Part shown: positions 18,854 to 27,506 of the stretch, one piece after another
Numbering within the stretch: the stretch's first letter is position 1
How the letters are laid out: every line of letters starts with the position of its first letter
NCBI RefSeq assembly: GCF_918698005.1
Contig: NZ_CAKKLJ010000006.1
Location: 62,001-126,000, forward strand
DNA from: Microbacterium sp. Bi121
GTDB taxonomy: Bacteria; Actinomycetota; Actinomycetes; Actinomycetales; Microbacteriaceae
DNA: 64,000 nucleotides
Direction of reading: 5' to 3'
Notes under the pieces: generated by a model
The model's database searches: none
What the model saw: the letters and a program-made list of their open reading frames with translations, nothing else
What the model was told of the DNA's origin: nothing
Program-made: the position numbers and the translations under genes

Positions 18854-19741
18854 CTAGAGGCTCTCGGCGAACTCCTTGAGCCACGGCCGCAGGTCGTCGC
18901 CGAGGTCGTCGCGGTCGGAGGCGAGCTGGACGATCGCCTTGATGTAGTCGACGCGGTCGCCGGTGTCGTAGCGGCGACCGCGGAAGATCACACCGACGAC
19001 GCCGGGTCCGTTCGGATCGGCGGCCAGCTCCTGCAGGGCGTCGGTCAGCTGGATCTCGCCGCCCTTGCCCGGCTCGGTGCGCTCGAGGATCGGGAAGACC
19101 GACGCCGGCAGCACGTAGCGGCCGATGACGGCGAGGTTCGAGGGCGCATCCTCCTTGGCCGGCTTCTCGACGAGCCCGGTGACCCGCACGATGTCGTCCC
19201 TGTCGGTGGACTCGACGGCCGCGGCGCCGTACATGTGGATCTGCTCGGGGTCGACCTCCATGAGGGCGACGACCGTGGCACCGGTGCGCTCGTGCTCGGC
19301 CATCATCGTCGTGATGAGCTCATCGCGCTCGTCGATGAGGTCGTCGCCGAGCATGACGACGAACGAGCTGTCGCCCACGTGCGTCTTGGCGCGCAGAACC
19401 GCGTGCCCGAGCCCCTTGGGCTCGCCCTGGCGGACGAAGTGGATGTCTGCGAGGTCGCTCGACTTCATGACCCGCTCGAGGCGACCGGTGTCGCCCTTCT
19501 CGGTGAGTCGCACCTCGAGCTCCGGCACGGAGTCGAAGTGGTCGGAGATCGCGTTCTTGTTGCGCCCGATGATGACGAGGATGTCGTCGATGCCCGCAGC
19601 TGCGGCCTCTTCGACGACGTACTGGATGGCCGGCTTGTCGACGACCGGCAGCATCTCCTTCGGCATCGCCTTGGTCGCCGGAAGGAAGCGCGTGCCGAGG
19701 CCCGCTGCCGGAATGACTGCCTTGATCGACTGCTTTCCCAT
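18854..19741 (-). CDS. galU: UTP-glucose-1-phosphate uridylyltransferase
   Basis: 295 residues. It makes UDP-glucose from UTP and glucose-1-phosphate for cell-wall and storage polysaccharides. The nucleotide-binding start AVIPAAGLGTRFLPATKAMPKEMLPVVDKP is intact, as are FVRQGEPKGLGHAV and MLGDDLIDE. The mRNA appears leaderless (TAAGCT, 6 nt, ATG). It is divergent from the cyclo-ligase gene with 51 bases between. Confidence 0.97.
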   Translation of the reverse strand: MGKQSIKAVIPAAGLGTRFLPATKAMPKEMLPVVDKPAIQYVVEEAAAAGIDDILVIIGRNKNAISDHFDSVPELEVRLTEKGDTGRLERVMKSSDLADIHFVRQGEPKGLGHAVLRAKTHVGDSSFVVMLGDDLIDERDELITTMMAEHERTGATVVALMEVDPEQIHMYGAAAVESTDRDDIVRVTGLVEKPAKEDAPSNLAVIGRYVLPASVFPILERTEPGKGGEIQLTDALQELAADPNGPGVVGVIFRGRRYDTGDRVDYIKAIVQLASDRDDLGDDLRPWLKEFAESL

Positions 19742-19747
19742 CTGGCC

Positions 19748-19786
19748 AGCTTACTGGGGGCGGGCATCAGCACCGCCACGTAGAAT
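19748..19786. promoter_or_regulatory. Back-to-back leaderless promoters of galU and the cyclo-ligase gene
   Basis: On the minus strand TAAGCT (19753-19748) lies 6 nt before the galU ATG. On the plus strand TAGAAT (19781-19786) lies 6 nt before ATG 19793. Neither start has a Shine-Dalgarno sequence, so both transcripts should begin at the start codon. Confidence 0.65.
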
Positions 19787-19792
19787 CTCAGC

Positions 19793-20389
19793 ATGTCGCC
19801 CGACGTCGAACAAGAAAAGCGCGCACTGCGCGCCGACCTGCGCGAGCGCCGCCAACTGCTCTCGGATCAGCAGCGCGAGGCAGCGGCATCCGGCATCACC
19901 GAGCAGCTCGATGCGCTGGTCTCCGCGCACGAGGCGCACTCGATCTCATGCTTCCTGTCGACGACGACCGAGCCCGACACTCGCGAGTTCATCACCGGCG
20001 CCGTGCGTCGCGGCATACGAGTGCTCCTGCCGATCACCCGCGCCGACGGCCTGCTCGACTGGGCCGTCGCCGACGACTCCGATGAGATCGCCGAGGGCAT
20101 GTTCGGGTTGCCCGAACCGACCGGGGAGGTCCTCGGTCCGATCGCCGTGAACGACGTCGACCTCATGATCATCCCCGCCGCCGCCGTGGATGCCGAGGGC
20201 ACGCGACTCGGCTGGGGCCGGGGATACTTCGACAAGACCATCGGATCCATGGAGAACTGCCCGCCCGTGTATGCGGTGACTTATGATTCCGAAGTACTCG
20301 ACTCCCTTCCGCGGGAGCTGCACGACCAGCCGGTATCGGGCGTCGTGACTCCCACGCGAACCCTCCATCTGTCGCCGCAGCGACACTGA
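19793..20389 (+). CDS. 5-formyltetrahydrofolate cyclo-ligase
   Basis: 198 residues. It converts 5-formyl-THF to 5,10-methenyl-THF with ATP, returning a folate storage form to one-carbon metabolism. The ATP-binding motif RLGWGRGYFDKT and the N-terminal KRALRADLRERRQLLS pattern are typical. Length is normal. The fmdB-like gene follows by 17 bases, consistent with a common actinobacterial arrangement with mscL. Confidence 0.94.
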   Translation: MSPDVEQEKRALRADLRERRQLLSDQQREAAASGITEQLDALVSAHEAHSISCFLSTTTEPDTREFITGAVRRGIRVLLPITRADGLLDWAVADDSDEIAEGMFGLPEPTGEVLGPIAVNDVDLMIIPAAAVDAEGTRLGWGRGYFDKTIGSMENCPPVYAVTYDSEVLDSLPRELHDQPVSGVVTPTRTLHLSPQRH

Positions 20390-20406
20390 GCCATACAGAG
20401 ACGCAC

Positions 20407-20679
20407 ATGCCCACCTACGCCTATGCCTGCACGTCGTGCGACCACGCCTTCGATGCTGTGCAGTCCTTCTCAGACGACGCGCTGACGCTCTGCCCCGAGT
20501 GCGGCGGAGCGCTGCGCAAGCAGTACGGATCGATCGGGGTGACCTTCAACGGATCCGGCTTCTATCGCACGGATTCTCGGAGTGGCGGTGGCGAAAAGCC
20601 CCGTTCATCGGCATCATCGAAGACGGAATCGTCGACGAGCGCCAAACCGGCGCCCGCGGCGGCGCCGGCCTCGACCTGA
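20407..20679 (+). CDS. FmdB-family zinc-ribbon protein
   Basis: 90 residues. The N-terminal zinc ribbon has two Cys pairs (CTSCDHAF and LCPECGG) in the FmdB/CxxC_CxxC_SSSS pattern. A Ser/Lys/Ala-rich disordered tail follows. The function is unknown; the family is proposed to be regulatory. It lies between the cyclo-ligase and mscL genes in one apparent operon. Confidence 0.9.
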   Translation: MPTYAYACTSCDHAFDAVQSFSDDALTLCPECGGALRKQYGSIGVTFNGSGFYRTDSRSGGGEKPRSSASSKTESSTSAKPAPAAAPAST

Positions 20680-20706
20680 GGTCAGAACACACCTACGGGG
20701 GTTCCC

Positions 20707-21138
20707 ATGTTCCAGGGATTCAAGGAATTCATCACCAAGGGCAACGTCATCGACCTCGCGGTCGCGGTCGTCATCGGCACGGCGTTCACCGCCATCGTCA
20801 CCGCGGTCGTCGACAGCATCATCACCCCGCTCGTCGCACTGTTCTACCAGCCGGACGACTCGGGCAATTTCGGCCCGACCCTGACCGGCCTCTACGGCCA
20901 GCAGGTCACCTTCCCGCTCGGCAGCCTCATCACCGCCATCATCAGCTTCCTCGCTGTCGCACTCGTCGTGTACTTCGTCTTCGTCGTTCCGATGAACAAG
21001 TACAAGGAGCGCCAGGCTGCCAGGAACCCCGCCGTCGAAGAGGAGACCCTGCCCACCGAGCAGGAGCTGCTAATCGAGATCCGCGACGCTCTGCGCAGCG
21101 GTGCTGCCGGCACCGCAGGCACCGCTCCACGCCTCTGA
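20707..21138 (+). CDS. mscL: Large-conductance mechanosensitive channel MscL
   Basis: 143 residues. The first helix carries the gate (FKEFITKGNVIDLAVAVVIGTAFTAIVTAVV), then a periplasmic loop and a second helix (LITAIISFLAVALVVYFVFVVPMN), with a charged C-terminal bundle. It releases solutes on osmotic downshock. A clear intrinsic terminator follows at 21158. Confidence 0.97.
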   Translation: MFQGFKEFITKGNVIDLAVAVVIGTAFTAIVTAVVDSIITPLVALFYQPDDSGNFGPTLTGLYGQQVTFPLGSLITAIISFLAVALVVYFVFVVPMNKYKERQAARNPAVEEETLPTEQELLIEIRDALRSGAAGTAGTAPRL

Positions 21139-21157
21139 GTACGAACCTGCAACGCCG

Positions 21158-21193
21158 AAAGGGCTCCCGCGCAGCGGGGGCCCTTTCTTTCTT
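21158..21193 (+). terminator. Intrinsic terminator after mscL
   Basis: AAAGGGC(T)CCCGC pairs with GCGGGGGCCCTTT around a GCA loop, followed by a T-rich run (TTTCTTTCTT). It serves the cyclo-ligase/fmdB-like/mscL operon and abuts the convergent small gene at 21199. Confidence 0.9.
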
Positions 21194-21198
21194 GTATC

Positions 21199-21408
21199 TC
21201 AGTAGTGCGGGGGAACGTCGCGAAACAGCTGATCGTCGTTCGCGCCCTTCGCACCCCGCCGCTCCGGCCGCTCGGACTTCGGCGGCACGTCAGGGGCAGG
21301 GTCGGTGCCGGCGACGGGTGTCAGGCGGGCGCGGCGACTGCCGGCGACGCGGACGATCCGCTGACGCTGCGGCTCAGCGGCATCCACAGGGGAATCCTGG
21401 TCAGACAT
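21199..21408 (-). CDS. Small hypothetical protein coupled to the helicase gene
   Basis: 69 residues, no recognised domain. It is Arg/Pro-rich in the middle and ends NDDQLFRDVPPHY. Its ATG at 21408 lies inside the 3' end of the upstream helicase-nuclease gene (8-base overlap), which indicates translational coupling. The conserved-looking C-terminal motif hints at a protein partner. Confidence 0.7.
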   Translation of the reverse strand: MSDQDSPVDAAEPQRQRIVRVAGSRRARLTPVAGTDPAPDVPPKSERPERRGAKGANDDQLFRDVPPHY

Positions 21409-24400
21409 CGCCCGGCAGGTCGATCGGCTGCGTGTCCGTCTCGGCCCGCACGGCATCGGGAGCGATGCCGAGGACGGCGGCGATCCGGGATGCGGCGGTC
21501 ACGGGGTCGCTGTACAGGTCGAAGGCGTGCACGCGCACATAGTGCCACCCGAGGCGTCTGAGTACGTGCGGTCGCAGACGAATGGTCTCGCGCAGCGATT
21601 CACCGAGCGTCTCCGGATCCGACTCGATCACGACGGCCTTGCCGTTGTGCTGAGCGACCAGCGGCAGGAGTCCGCGATAGTCCACGTCGACGGAGGCTCC
21701 CAGTCGACGCAGCTCGCGGGCGAGGGCCAGCGTGAGCGGATCCGCGAGGTCCTCCAAGCGGGAGTCCCTGCCCCGTGCGGCGAGGCCGCCGAGGATCGAC
21801 ATGAGGGTGGATGCTCCGTGCTCGAGGCGCCCGTCGTCGAACGAGGACGGGCGGATCGACGACACGATGACCATCGATCGCCGCGCACGCGTCATGCCGA
21901 CCGTCAGCAGCCGCTCGCCGTCTGGTGTCGACAGATCGCCGAAGTCGCTGAGGACCCGGCCGTGCTTGGTGAGGCCGTAGCCGAGCGAGAAGATCACGCG
22001 ATCGCGGCTCTCCGCGACCGACTCCTCGAGGGTGAGCACGGCGAACGGCTCTGCGGTGTCGCGGCCGACGAAATCAGCGACGTCCGAGCGCCCGGCGAAC
22101 GCCGTCGTCACAGCAGCACGCACGCGCTCGGCGTGTCGGGCGCTGGCGGTGATCACCATGAGCGACTCGGACGGACGGTGCACGGCGTGCTCGACGACGA
22201 GGGTGACGACGCGCGCGACCTCGGCATCCGGGCTCTCCACGGCACCGGATATCGGGTCCGGTGCGCCGACTCCGCCTTCGACGTAGTCGACGGTCAGACT
22301 GCCACGGCCGAGGTACGAGCCCGCCCACGGGAGCGACACGATCTCTCCCCCGTAGAACGCATCGTTGATGAGCTCGGCCAGGTCTTCGCCACCCGCGCGG
22401 TAGCTCCGCGTCAGGGTCATGACGGGCAGCAGCTCGGCAAGGCGCTCGAACACCGAGGTCTCGTCGAACGGCACCTCGGCCTCCCACTCCTCGCCGGCAT
22501 CCACTGCCGACTCGAACGGGGTGGGCCGCTGGGTGACCGGATCGCCGAACGCGACGACCTGACGAGCGCGACGGATCGCCGGCGCCGCCTCAGCGAGGTT
22601 GATGGCAGCGGCATCCACGAGCAGCACCGTGTCGAACTCGACGGAGTCGGGGATCTCGGGGACGAGGTAGGGCGACGCGATCCACGCCGGGGCCAGGACG
22701 TTCATGAGCGTCGGTGCGGCCGACACGATCTCGGCCGTCGTCGGCGTGCCCTGGGTGAGTGCCCGGCGCAGGTTCTGCGACTCGGTCGGCTCGTCGACGA
22801 TCGCGATCCGCCACTGGTTCGCGAGCTGCCAGGCCAGCAGCGGACCCGCCATCGCGGCATGAGCCTCGTCGACCAGACGGAAGTCGCGCTCGAGTCGATC
22901 GACGACTGCCGTGTTCGCGCCGAGCAGCGCCCGGTTCTCCTGCAGAGCGCGCTCGAGCAGCGACTGCCACCAGGCGAACTCGAGCTCGTCGGCGACGCGG
23001 TCGTCCGCGACGTGACGCACCGAGAGGTCGGCGAGCAGGGGCTCGAGGCCCAGCGTCGCCAGTTCGTCGCGGATCGTCGCGCGTTCGACGATGTTGTCGA
23101 ACACATCCGATTTCGCGGCGAGACCCGCCAGCGTGCGCACCAGGCGCTCCACGGGGAGCGTCGCGAGGGGTTCGCGGCGACCGAGTGCGGCATCCAATTC
23201 GGACAGCCCGGCTGCCACCCGCTGCCACGACGAGTAGACCTCGCCGAGGCCCAGCGGGATCTCCGGCGCCACACCCGCATCGACGAACCGCTGCCACTGC
23301 GTGCGCTGCTGCTGGATGCGCAGCAGTGCCTCGTGCATCTCGGCGATGTGCACGCCCGGCCGGACGTACTCCTTGGCGAGGCGGCGCAGGCGCCGACGGT
23401 TGGCTCCGGACATCGCGGGTGCATCGCGGCGGGAGCCGTGCGCCTGGATGAGCTCCCCCAGGGGGCGCTCGAAGACGGTGGGGCTGAAGCGGTCGAGCGA
23501 GTCGCGGATTCCCTCGAGCAGGCGCACGTACTCGCCCAGCTCATCGATGGTCGCGAAGGGGCGCATGCGCGTCTGCGAGATCAGCGCGTAGCCGCGCTCG
23601 AGCAGGTCGGGAACGCTGGTGGAGTGAAGACGACCGGCGAGCTCGTGCGCGGCCCGCGCGTCCTGCGTGCTGCGGAAGTTGACCCCGTACCACGGCGAGT
23701 CGTTCGGGCCGAAGCGGAACTCGCCGAGCCTGGCGGCCTGGACGAGTGCGGCAGCGGCAGCACTCCGATCGCCCGCGAGGCGCCGCAGCGTGTCGGCGTT
23801 CAGTCGCGCGGTGGTCGCCGGAGGCGTCGGCAGCGAGGCGAGCCTGGTCAGTTGACGCGTCGCATCCAGGACGGTCGCGCCGAGGCCGTCGATCGGCGCG
23901 CTCAGCGACTTGCGATAGTCGATCAGGACGTTGCGCAGTCGAACGAGCGCGTCGTCGACCTCGCTGACCTTCGGGGTCGTCGCCTTCTCGTTGCGGCCGA
24001 TCGCGCGCACGAGATCGCGGCGGATGCTGGCGGGCGAGACTGTGAGGCTGTCCAGGCCGATGCCGCTGAGGCGGTGACGGACGCCGTCCAACGTGGATCG
24101 GCGGGCAGAGACGACCAGCACGCGCTTGCCGGCGCGGACCAGCTCGCCGAGCGCGTTGATGACCGTCTGGGTGCCGCCGGTTCCCGGAAGGGTCGATACG
24201 ACCAGGGAGTGACCGGCTGAGATGCGGGCGAGCACGGACTCCTGTTCGGCGTCGGCGTCCAGCAGGAGGGTGTCGGACGCTGGAGCGCGTTCGTCCGGGC
24301 CGGTGATGTGCGGGAGCGGGCGGGCTGCGGTTACCTGTTCACGGTCGGCATCGTGGCCGGCGAGCGCGTTCAGCAGCCTGTGGTCGAGAAAGCGGCTGTC

Positions 24401-25114
24401 GCGCGCCAGCGATGCGCCGACGTCGGCGAACGTCGAGACGACCAGACGCGGCAGCACGGCGAACGTGTCGATCGACTGGGTGGCCGCGCGCAGCCGGTCG
24501 ATCACGGGCTGCGGCTTGAAGATGCCGCCGTCGTACGCGAGGGACGCCAGTGCCTCGGCGTCGATGGTGATGCCGAAGTGCTCGCGTGCGATGCGCACGA
24601 GCTCGGGGTTGACCACGAAAGCGCCCTGCAGCTTGAGCTCGTAGTCGGTGTGGTGGCGGCGGATGGCCAGCGGGCGCAGCAGCACCGGAGCCGCGAACTC
24701 CGCGCCGCCGATGCGCCAGCTCGCGATGCCGACGGCGAGATGGACCGCGTCGATCCCCCTGACCATTCGCAGCTCGGTGTGCTTCGCGGTGATGCGCTCG
24801 GCGGCCAGACGCGCTGTGCGCAGTCCGACCTCGTCGCGGAAGAGATTCGACAGCAACGTCGACTTGCCGGTGATGAACTGCGGCAGGCTCCCCGGGTGCG
24901 CCTTCGAGATGTCGATGCCGCCCTCGACCGTGTCCCGGTAGGTGATCAGCGGCGAGGGTCCGCCGAGGTCGGCGGCTTCGGCGCGCAGCCGAGTGCGTTC
25001 GGCGTCGGCGATGTGCGCGACCACGACGGCGGTCGGGTCACTCTGCTGATCGCCGATCATCATCGCGGCATCCGCTGCCGCGGCATCCGCGGCCTTGTCT
25101 TCACGTCGCCACAC
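21401..25114 (-). CDS. DUF4011 / UPF1-like helicase-nuclease with degenerate ATPase motifs
   Basis: 1237 residues. The N-terminus (about 30-250) matches DUF4011 (APVLLRPLAIRRHHTDYELKLQGAFVVNPELV). A superfamily 1 helicase core follows, and the end resembles the MTES_1575-type restriction-endonuclease fold (LRRLGASVDVDYRGLL, RRLGWHYVRVHAFDLYSDP). Key ATPase residues are altered: Walker A reads LPGTGGTQT (Gly for the Lys), motif II reads LLVDAAAIN (no DE), and motif III reads GDPVTQRP. Motif VI TVGMTRARRSM keeps its Arg. The nuclease core has IESD in place of a clear ExK. The GTG start is 6 nt after TAGTCT, so leaderless. A defence or DNA-repair role is only an inference. Confidence 0.85.
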   Translation of the reverse strand: MWRREDKAADAAAADAAMMIGDQQSDPTAVVVAHIADAERTRLRAEAADLGGPSPLITYRDTVEGGIDISKAHPGSLPQFITGKSTLLSNLFRDEVGLRTARLAAERITAKHTELRMVRGIDAVHLAVGIASWRIGGAEFAAPVLLRPLAIRRHHTDYELKLQGAFVVNPELVRIAREHFGITIDAEALASLAYDGGIFKPQPVIDRLRAATQSIDTFAVLPRLVVSTFADVGASLARDSRFLDHRLLNALAGHDADREQVTAARPLPHITGPDERAPASDTLLLDADAEQESVLARISAGHSLVVSTLPGTGGTQTVINALGELVRAGKRVLVVSARRSTLDGVRHRLSGIGLDSLTVSPASIRRDLVRAIGRNEKATTPKVSEVDDALVRLRNVLIDYRKSLSAPIDGLGATVLDATRQLTRLASLPTPPATTARLNADTLRRLAGDRSAAAAALVQAARLGEFRFGPNDSPWYGVNFRSTQDARAAHELAGRLHSTSVPDLLERGYALISQTRMRPFATIDELGEYVRLLEGIRDSLDRFSPTVFERPLGELIQAHGSRRDAPAMSGANRRRLRRLAKEYVRPGVHIAEMHEALLRIQQQRTQWQRFVDAGVAPEIPLGLGEVYSSWQRVAAGLSELDAALGRREPLATLPVERLVRTLAGLAAKSDVFDNIVERATIRDELATLGLEPLLADLSVRHVADDRVADELEFAWWQSLLERALQENRALLGANTAVVDRLERDFRLVDEAHAAMAGPLLAWQLANQWRIAIVDEPTESQNLRRALTQGTPTTAEIVSAAPTLMNVLAPAWIASPYLVPEIPDSVEFDTVLLVDAAAINLAEAAPAIRRARQVVAFGDPVTQRPTPFESAVDAGEEWEAEVPFDETSVFERLAELLPVMTLTRSYRAGGEDLAELINDAFYGGEIVSLPWAGSYLGRGSLTVDYVEGGVGAPDPISGAVESPDAEVARVVTLVVEHAVHRPSESLMVITASARHAERVRAAVTTAFAGRSDVADFVGRDTAEPFAVLTLEESVAESRDRVIFSLGYGLTKHGRVLSDFGDLSTPDGERLLTVGMTRARRSMVIVSSIRPSSFDDGRLEHGASTLMSILGGLAARGRDSRLEDLADPLTLALARELRRLGASVDVDYRGLLPLVAQHNGKAVVIESDPETLGESLRETIRLRPHVLRRLGWHYVRVHAFDLYSDPVTAASRIAAVLGIAPDAVRAETDTQPIDLPGDV

Positions 25115-25120
25115 ATAGAC

Positions 25121-25126
25121 AGACTA
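25121..25126 (-). promoter_or_regulatory. -10 box of the helicase-nuclease gene
   Basis: TAGTCT on the minus strand, 6 nt before GTG 25114, without a ribosome site. The surrounding AGACTAGGCT also gives TAGGCT on the plus strand (25125-25130), so overlapping divergent -10 boxes are possible here. Confidence 0.5.
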
Positions 25127-25274
25127 GGCTCCGGTGTCCCACGCACCCTGTATCCTGAGCGGGTTTCACCGGATTGGCCCACATCTCCTCCACATCGGAG
25201 GGTGTTCAGCGGCTTCTCCCCCACTCGTGAGATCTCGGCCGCTGCGAGGTCGACACACGGTTCAGGATGAGCGC

Positions 25275-25787
25275 ATGACATTCCGCTACGACTTCGCACC
25301 CACTCCGTTCGGCGACGCGCTCGTCGTGTTCTCCGACGAAGGCATCGTCCGGTTCGATCTGTCCGAAGCGGTCGATCCGTCGGTGCCCTGGCTGCTCGAG
25401 GCAGTCTCTGCCCGGCTGCACGACACACCTGTTCCCGACCCGGGCGCCGCCGACGAGCTCGCGCACCTTCTCGACGACTACTTCGCCGGATCGCCGGTCG
25501 CATTCGACGAGCATGTGCGGTTCGACTGGCGACTCGTCGACGGGTTCCACAGGACAGCGCTCCAGACGATCGCCGCGATCCCCTGGGGCGAGACGATGAG
25601 CTACGGCGAAGTGGCGGTGGTCGCGGGCAGCCCTGGTGCGGCACGGGCTGTGGGCACCGCGTGTCGGATCACCCCGTTCTCGATCATCGTCCCCGTCCAC
25701 CGCGTGGTGCGCTCGGACGGCAGCCCTGGTCAGTACGGCGCGCACCCCGAGCACAAGCGCTACCTGCTCGACCTCGAGCGGGCGTAG
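25275..25787 (+). CDS. MGMT-like protein lacking the acceptor cysteine (alkyltransferase-like)
   Basis: 170 residues. It aligns over its whole length with methylated-DNA-protein cysteine methyltransferases: TALQTIAAIPWGETMSYGEVA, then ARAVGTACRITPFSIIVPVHRVV. The catalytic PCHR motif is PVHR: the acceptor Cys codon is GTC (Val). The conserved Asn two to three residues after the helix is Thr. Tyr and the finger Arg that flip the base are present. It may therefore bind alkylated guanine without repairing it, like ATL proteins that recruit excision repair. ATG 25275 has AGGA 7 nt upstream; the frame is open to 25134. Confidence 0.85.
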   Translation: MTFRYDFAPTPFGDALVVFSDEGIVRFDLSEAVDPSVPWLLEAVSARLHDTPVPDPGAADELAHLLDDYFAGSPVAFDEHVRFDWRLVDGFHRTALQTIAAIPWGETMSYGEVAVVAGSPGAARAVGTACRITPFSIIVPVHRVVRSDGSPGQYGAHPEHKRYLLDLERA

Positions 25788-25790
25788 ACA

Positions 25791-25833
25791 AGGCGGGAAC
25801 CCCTGGCGCGTGGGCCGCCAGAGGTTCCCGCCT
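25791..25833. terminator. Long hairpin between convergent MGMT-like and actP genes
   Basis: AGGCGGGAACC pairs with GGTTCCCGCCT, and CTGGCG with CGCCAG inside it (one mismatch region), forming a long stem. It sits 4 bases after one stop and 39 bases before the convergent stop, so it may terminate both. Confidence 0.8.
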
Positions 25834-25871
25834 CGAGCTCATCGCGGTGAGCAGGGCTCAGCGAGACGAGG

Positions 25872-27506
25872 TCAGTGATCGACCGCCTTCTCGGCCCCGA
25901 AGCCGGTCAGCGAACGCACCTCCATCTCGGCGGCCAGCTCCCGCGACTCGGTGGCACGACTGGTGATGGTGCCCAGCCAGCCGAGGGCGAACCCGAGCGG
26001 GATCGAGACGATACCTGGGTTGTTGAGCGGCCAGATCGCGATGTCGATCGACGGGATCATCGCCGTCTCCGATCCGGAGAACACCGGCGAGAGCACGATG
26101 AGGATGATCGCCGAGCCGAGTCCGCCGTACATGCTCCAGACGGCGCCGCGGGTGTTGAACCGGCGCCAGAACAGCGAGTACAGGATCGTCGGCAGGTTCG
26201 CGGATGCCGCGACCGCGAAGGCGAGCGCGACCAGGAACGCGATGTTCTGCCCCTGCGCTCCGATGCCGCCGACGATCGCGAGGATGCCGATGACGATCAC
26301 CGTGCGTCGGGCGACCTTCACCTCGGCGTTCGGATCTGCGTCGACGGGCGTGCCGTCGGCATTCTTGCGTCCCTTCTGGATGACGTTCGCGTAGATGTCG
26401 TGCGCGAACGACGCCGCAGCCGTGATCGTGAGGCCGGCGACGACCGCGAGGATCGTGGCGAACGCGACTGCCGAGATGAATCCGAGAAGCAGCGGTCCTC
26501 CGAGGTATTGCGCCAGCAGCGGCGCCGCCGAGTTCACACCTCCGGGAGCCGCCTGGATCACCTCTGGACCGACGAGCGCCCCCGCGCCGTAGCCGAGCAC
26601 CAGCGTCAGCAGGTAGAAACCGCCGATCAGCCAGATCGCCCACACCACGGAGCGACGGGCCTCCTTGGCCGTCGGCACCGTGTAGAAGCGCATCAGCACG
26701 TGCGGCAGGCCCGCCGTACCGAGCACCAGTGCGAGGCCGAGCGACACGAAGTCCAGCGGGTTCGCGCCGTACTGGAGACCCGGTGCGAGCACGGCGTCGC
26801 CCTGCGGCGAGGCTGCGACAGCAGACTCGAGCAGCGTGTTCAGGTTGAAGCCGTTGATGGCCAGCACCCAGATCGTCATCACGATCGCCCCGCCGATCAG
26901 CAGGAACGCCTTGACGATCTGCACCCAGGTCGTGCCCTTCATCCCGCCGATCAGGACGTAGATGATCATGAGAACGCCCACGACGGCGATGACGACGGAC
27001 TGGCCGATCCGCCCCTCGATGCCCATGAGCAGCGAGACGAGCCCGCCGGCTCCGGCCATCTGCGCCAGCAGGTAGAAGAAGCAGACCGCGAGCGTGGTGA
27101 TCGCGGCGGCCATCCGAACGGGGCGCTGCTTGAGCCGGAACGACAGCACGTCGGCCATCGTGAACTTTCCCGTGTTGCGCATCAGCTCGGCCACGAGCAG
27201 CAGCGCGACGAGCCACGCGACGAGGAATCCGATCGAGTAGAGGAATCCGTCGTATCCGTTCACGGCGATCGCTCCGCAGATACCGAGGAAGGATGCTGCC
27301 GACAGGTAGTCTCCGGCGATCGCGAAGCCGTTCTGCGGGCCGGTGAAGGATCGACCGGCCGCGTAGTAGTCGGCTGCGGTCTTGTTGTTGCGGCTCGCAC
27401 GGATGACGATGAAGAGCGTCACCGCGACGAATGCCGCGAAGATCGAGATGTTCAGGATCGGATTGTTCTCACCGCTCGGGGCGGCGGCCAGGTGAACGAT
27501 ATTCAT
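25872..27506 (-). CDS. actP: Cation/acetate symporter (ActP, SSS family)
   Basis: 544 residues, about 13 helices, sodium:solute symporter family. Typical ActP segments are FAIAGDYLSAASFLGICGAIAV near the start, FTMADVLSFRLKQRPVR and GGMKGTTWVQIVKAFLL. It takes up acetate or related short acids. The start at 27506 overlaps the stop of the DUF485 gene by 4 bases, so the longer open frame is not used. It pairs with the upstream DUF485 protein as in E. coli yjcH-actP. Confidence 0.95.
   Translation of the reverse strand: MNIVHLAAAPSGENNPILNISIFAAFVAVTLFIVIRASRNNKTAADYYAAGRSFTGPQNGFAIAGDYLSAASFLGICGAIAVNGYDGFLYSIGFLVAWLVALLLVAELMRNTGKFTMADVLSFRLKQRPVRMAAAITTLAVCFFYLLAQMAGAGGLVSLLMGIEGRIGQSVVIAVVGVLMIIYVLIGGMKGTTWVQIVKAFLLIGGAIVMTIWVLAINGFNLNTLLESAVAASPQGDAVLAPGLQYGANPLDFVSLGLALVLGTAGLPHVLMRFYTVPTAKEARRSVVWAIWLIGGFYLLTLVLGYGAGALVGPEVIQAAPGGVNSAAPLLAQYLGGPLLLGFISAVAFATILAVVAGLTITAAASFAHDIYANVIQKGRKNADGTPVDADPNAEVKVARRTVIVIGILAIVGGIGAQGQNIAFLVALAFAVAASANLPTILYSLFWRRFNTRGAVWSMYGGLGSAIILIVLSPVFSGSETAMIPSIDIAIWPLNNPGIVSIPLGFALGWLGTITSRATESRELAAEMEVRSLTGFGAEKAVDH

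Noticed and set aside
18176..19783. A 535-codon frame antisense to the GNAT and galU genes
   Set aside because: Shadow frame; both minus-strand genes have unmistakable family motifs.
21527..24220. An 897-codon open frame antisense to the helicase-nuclease gene
   Set aside because: Composition is Arg/Gly/Val shadow of high-GC coding DNA, with no domain, and the opposite strand has a clear protein family.
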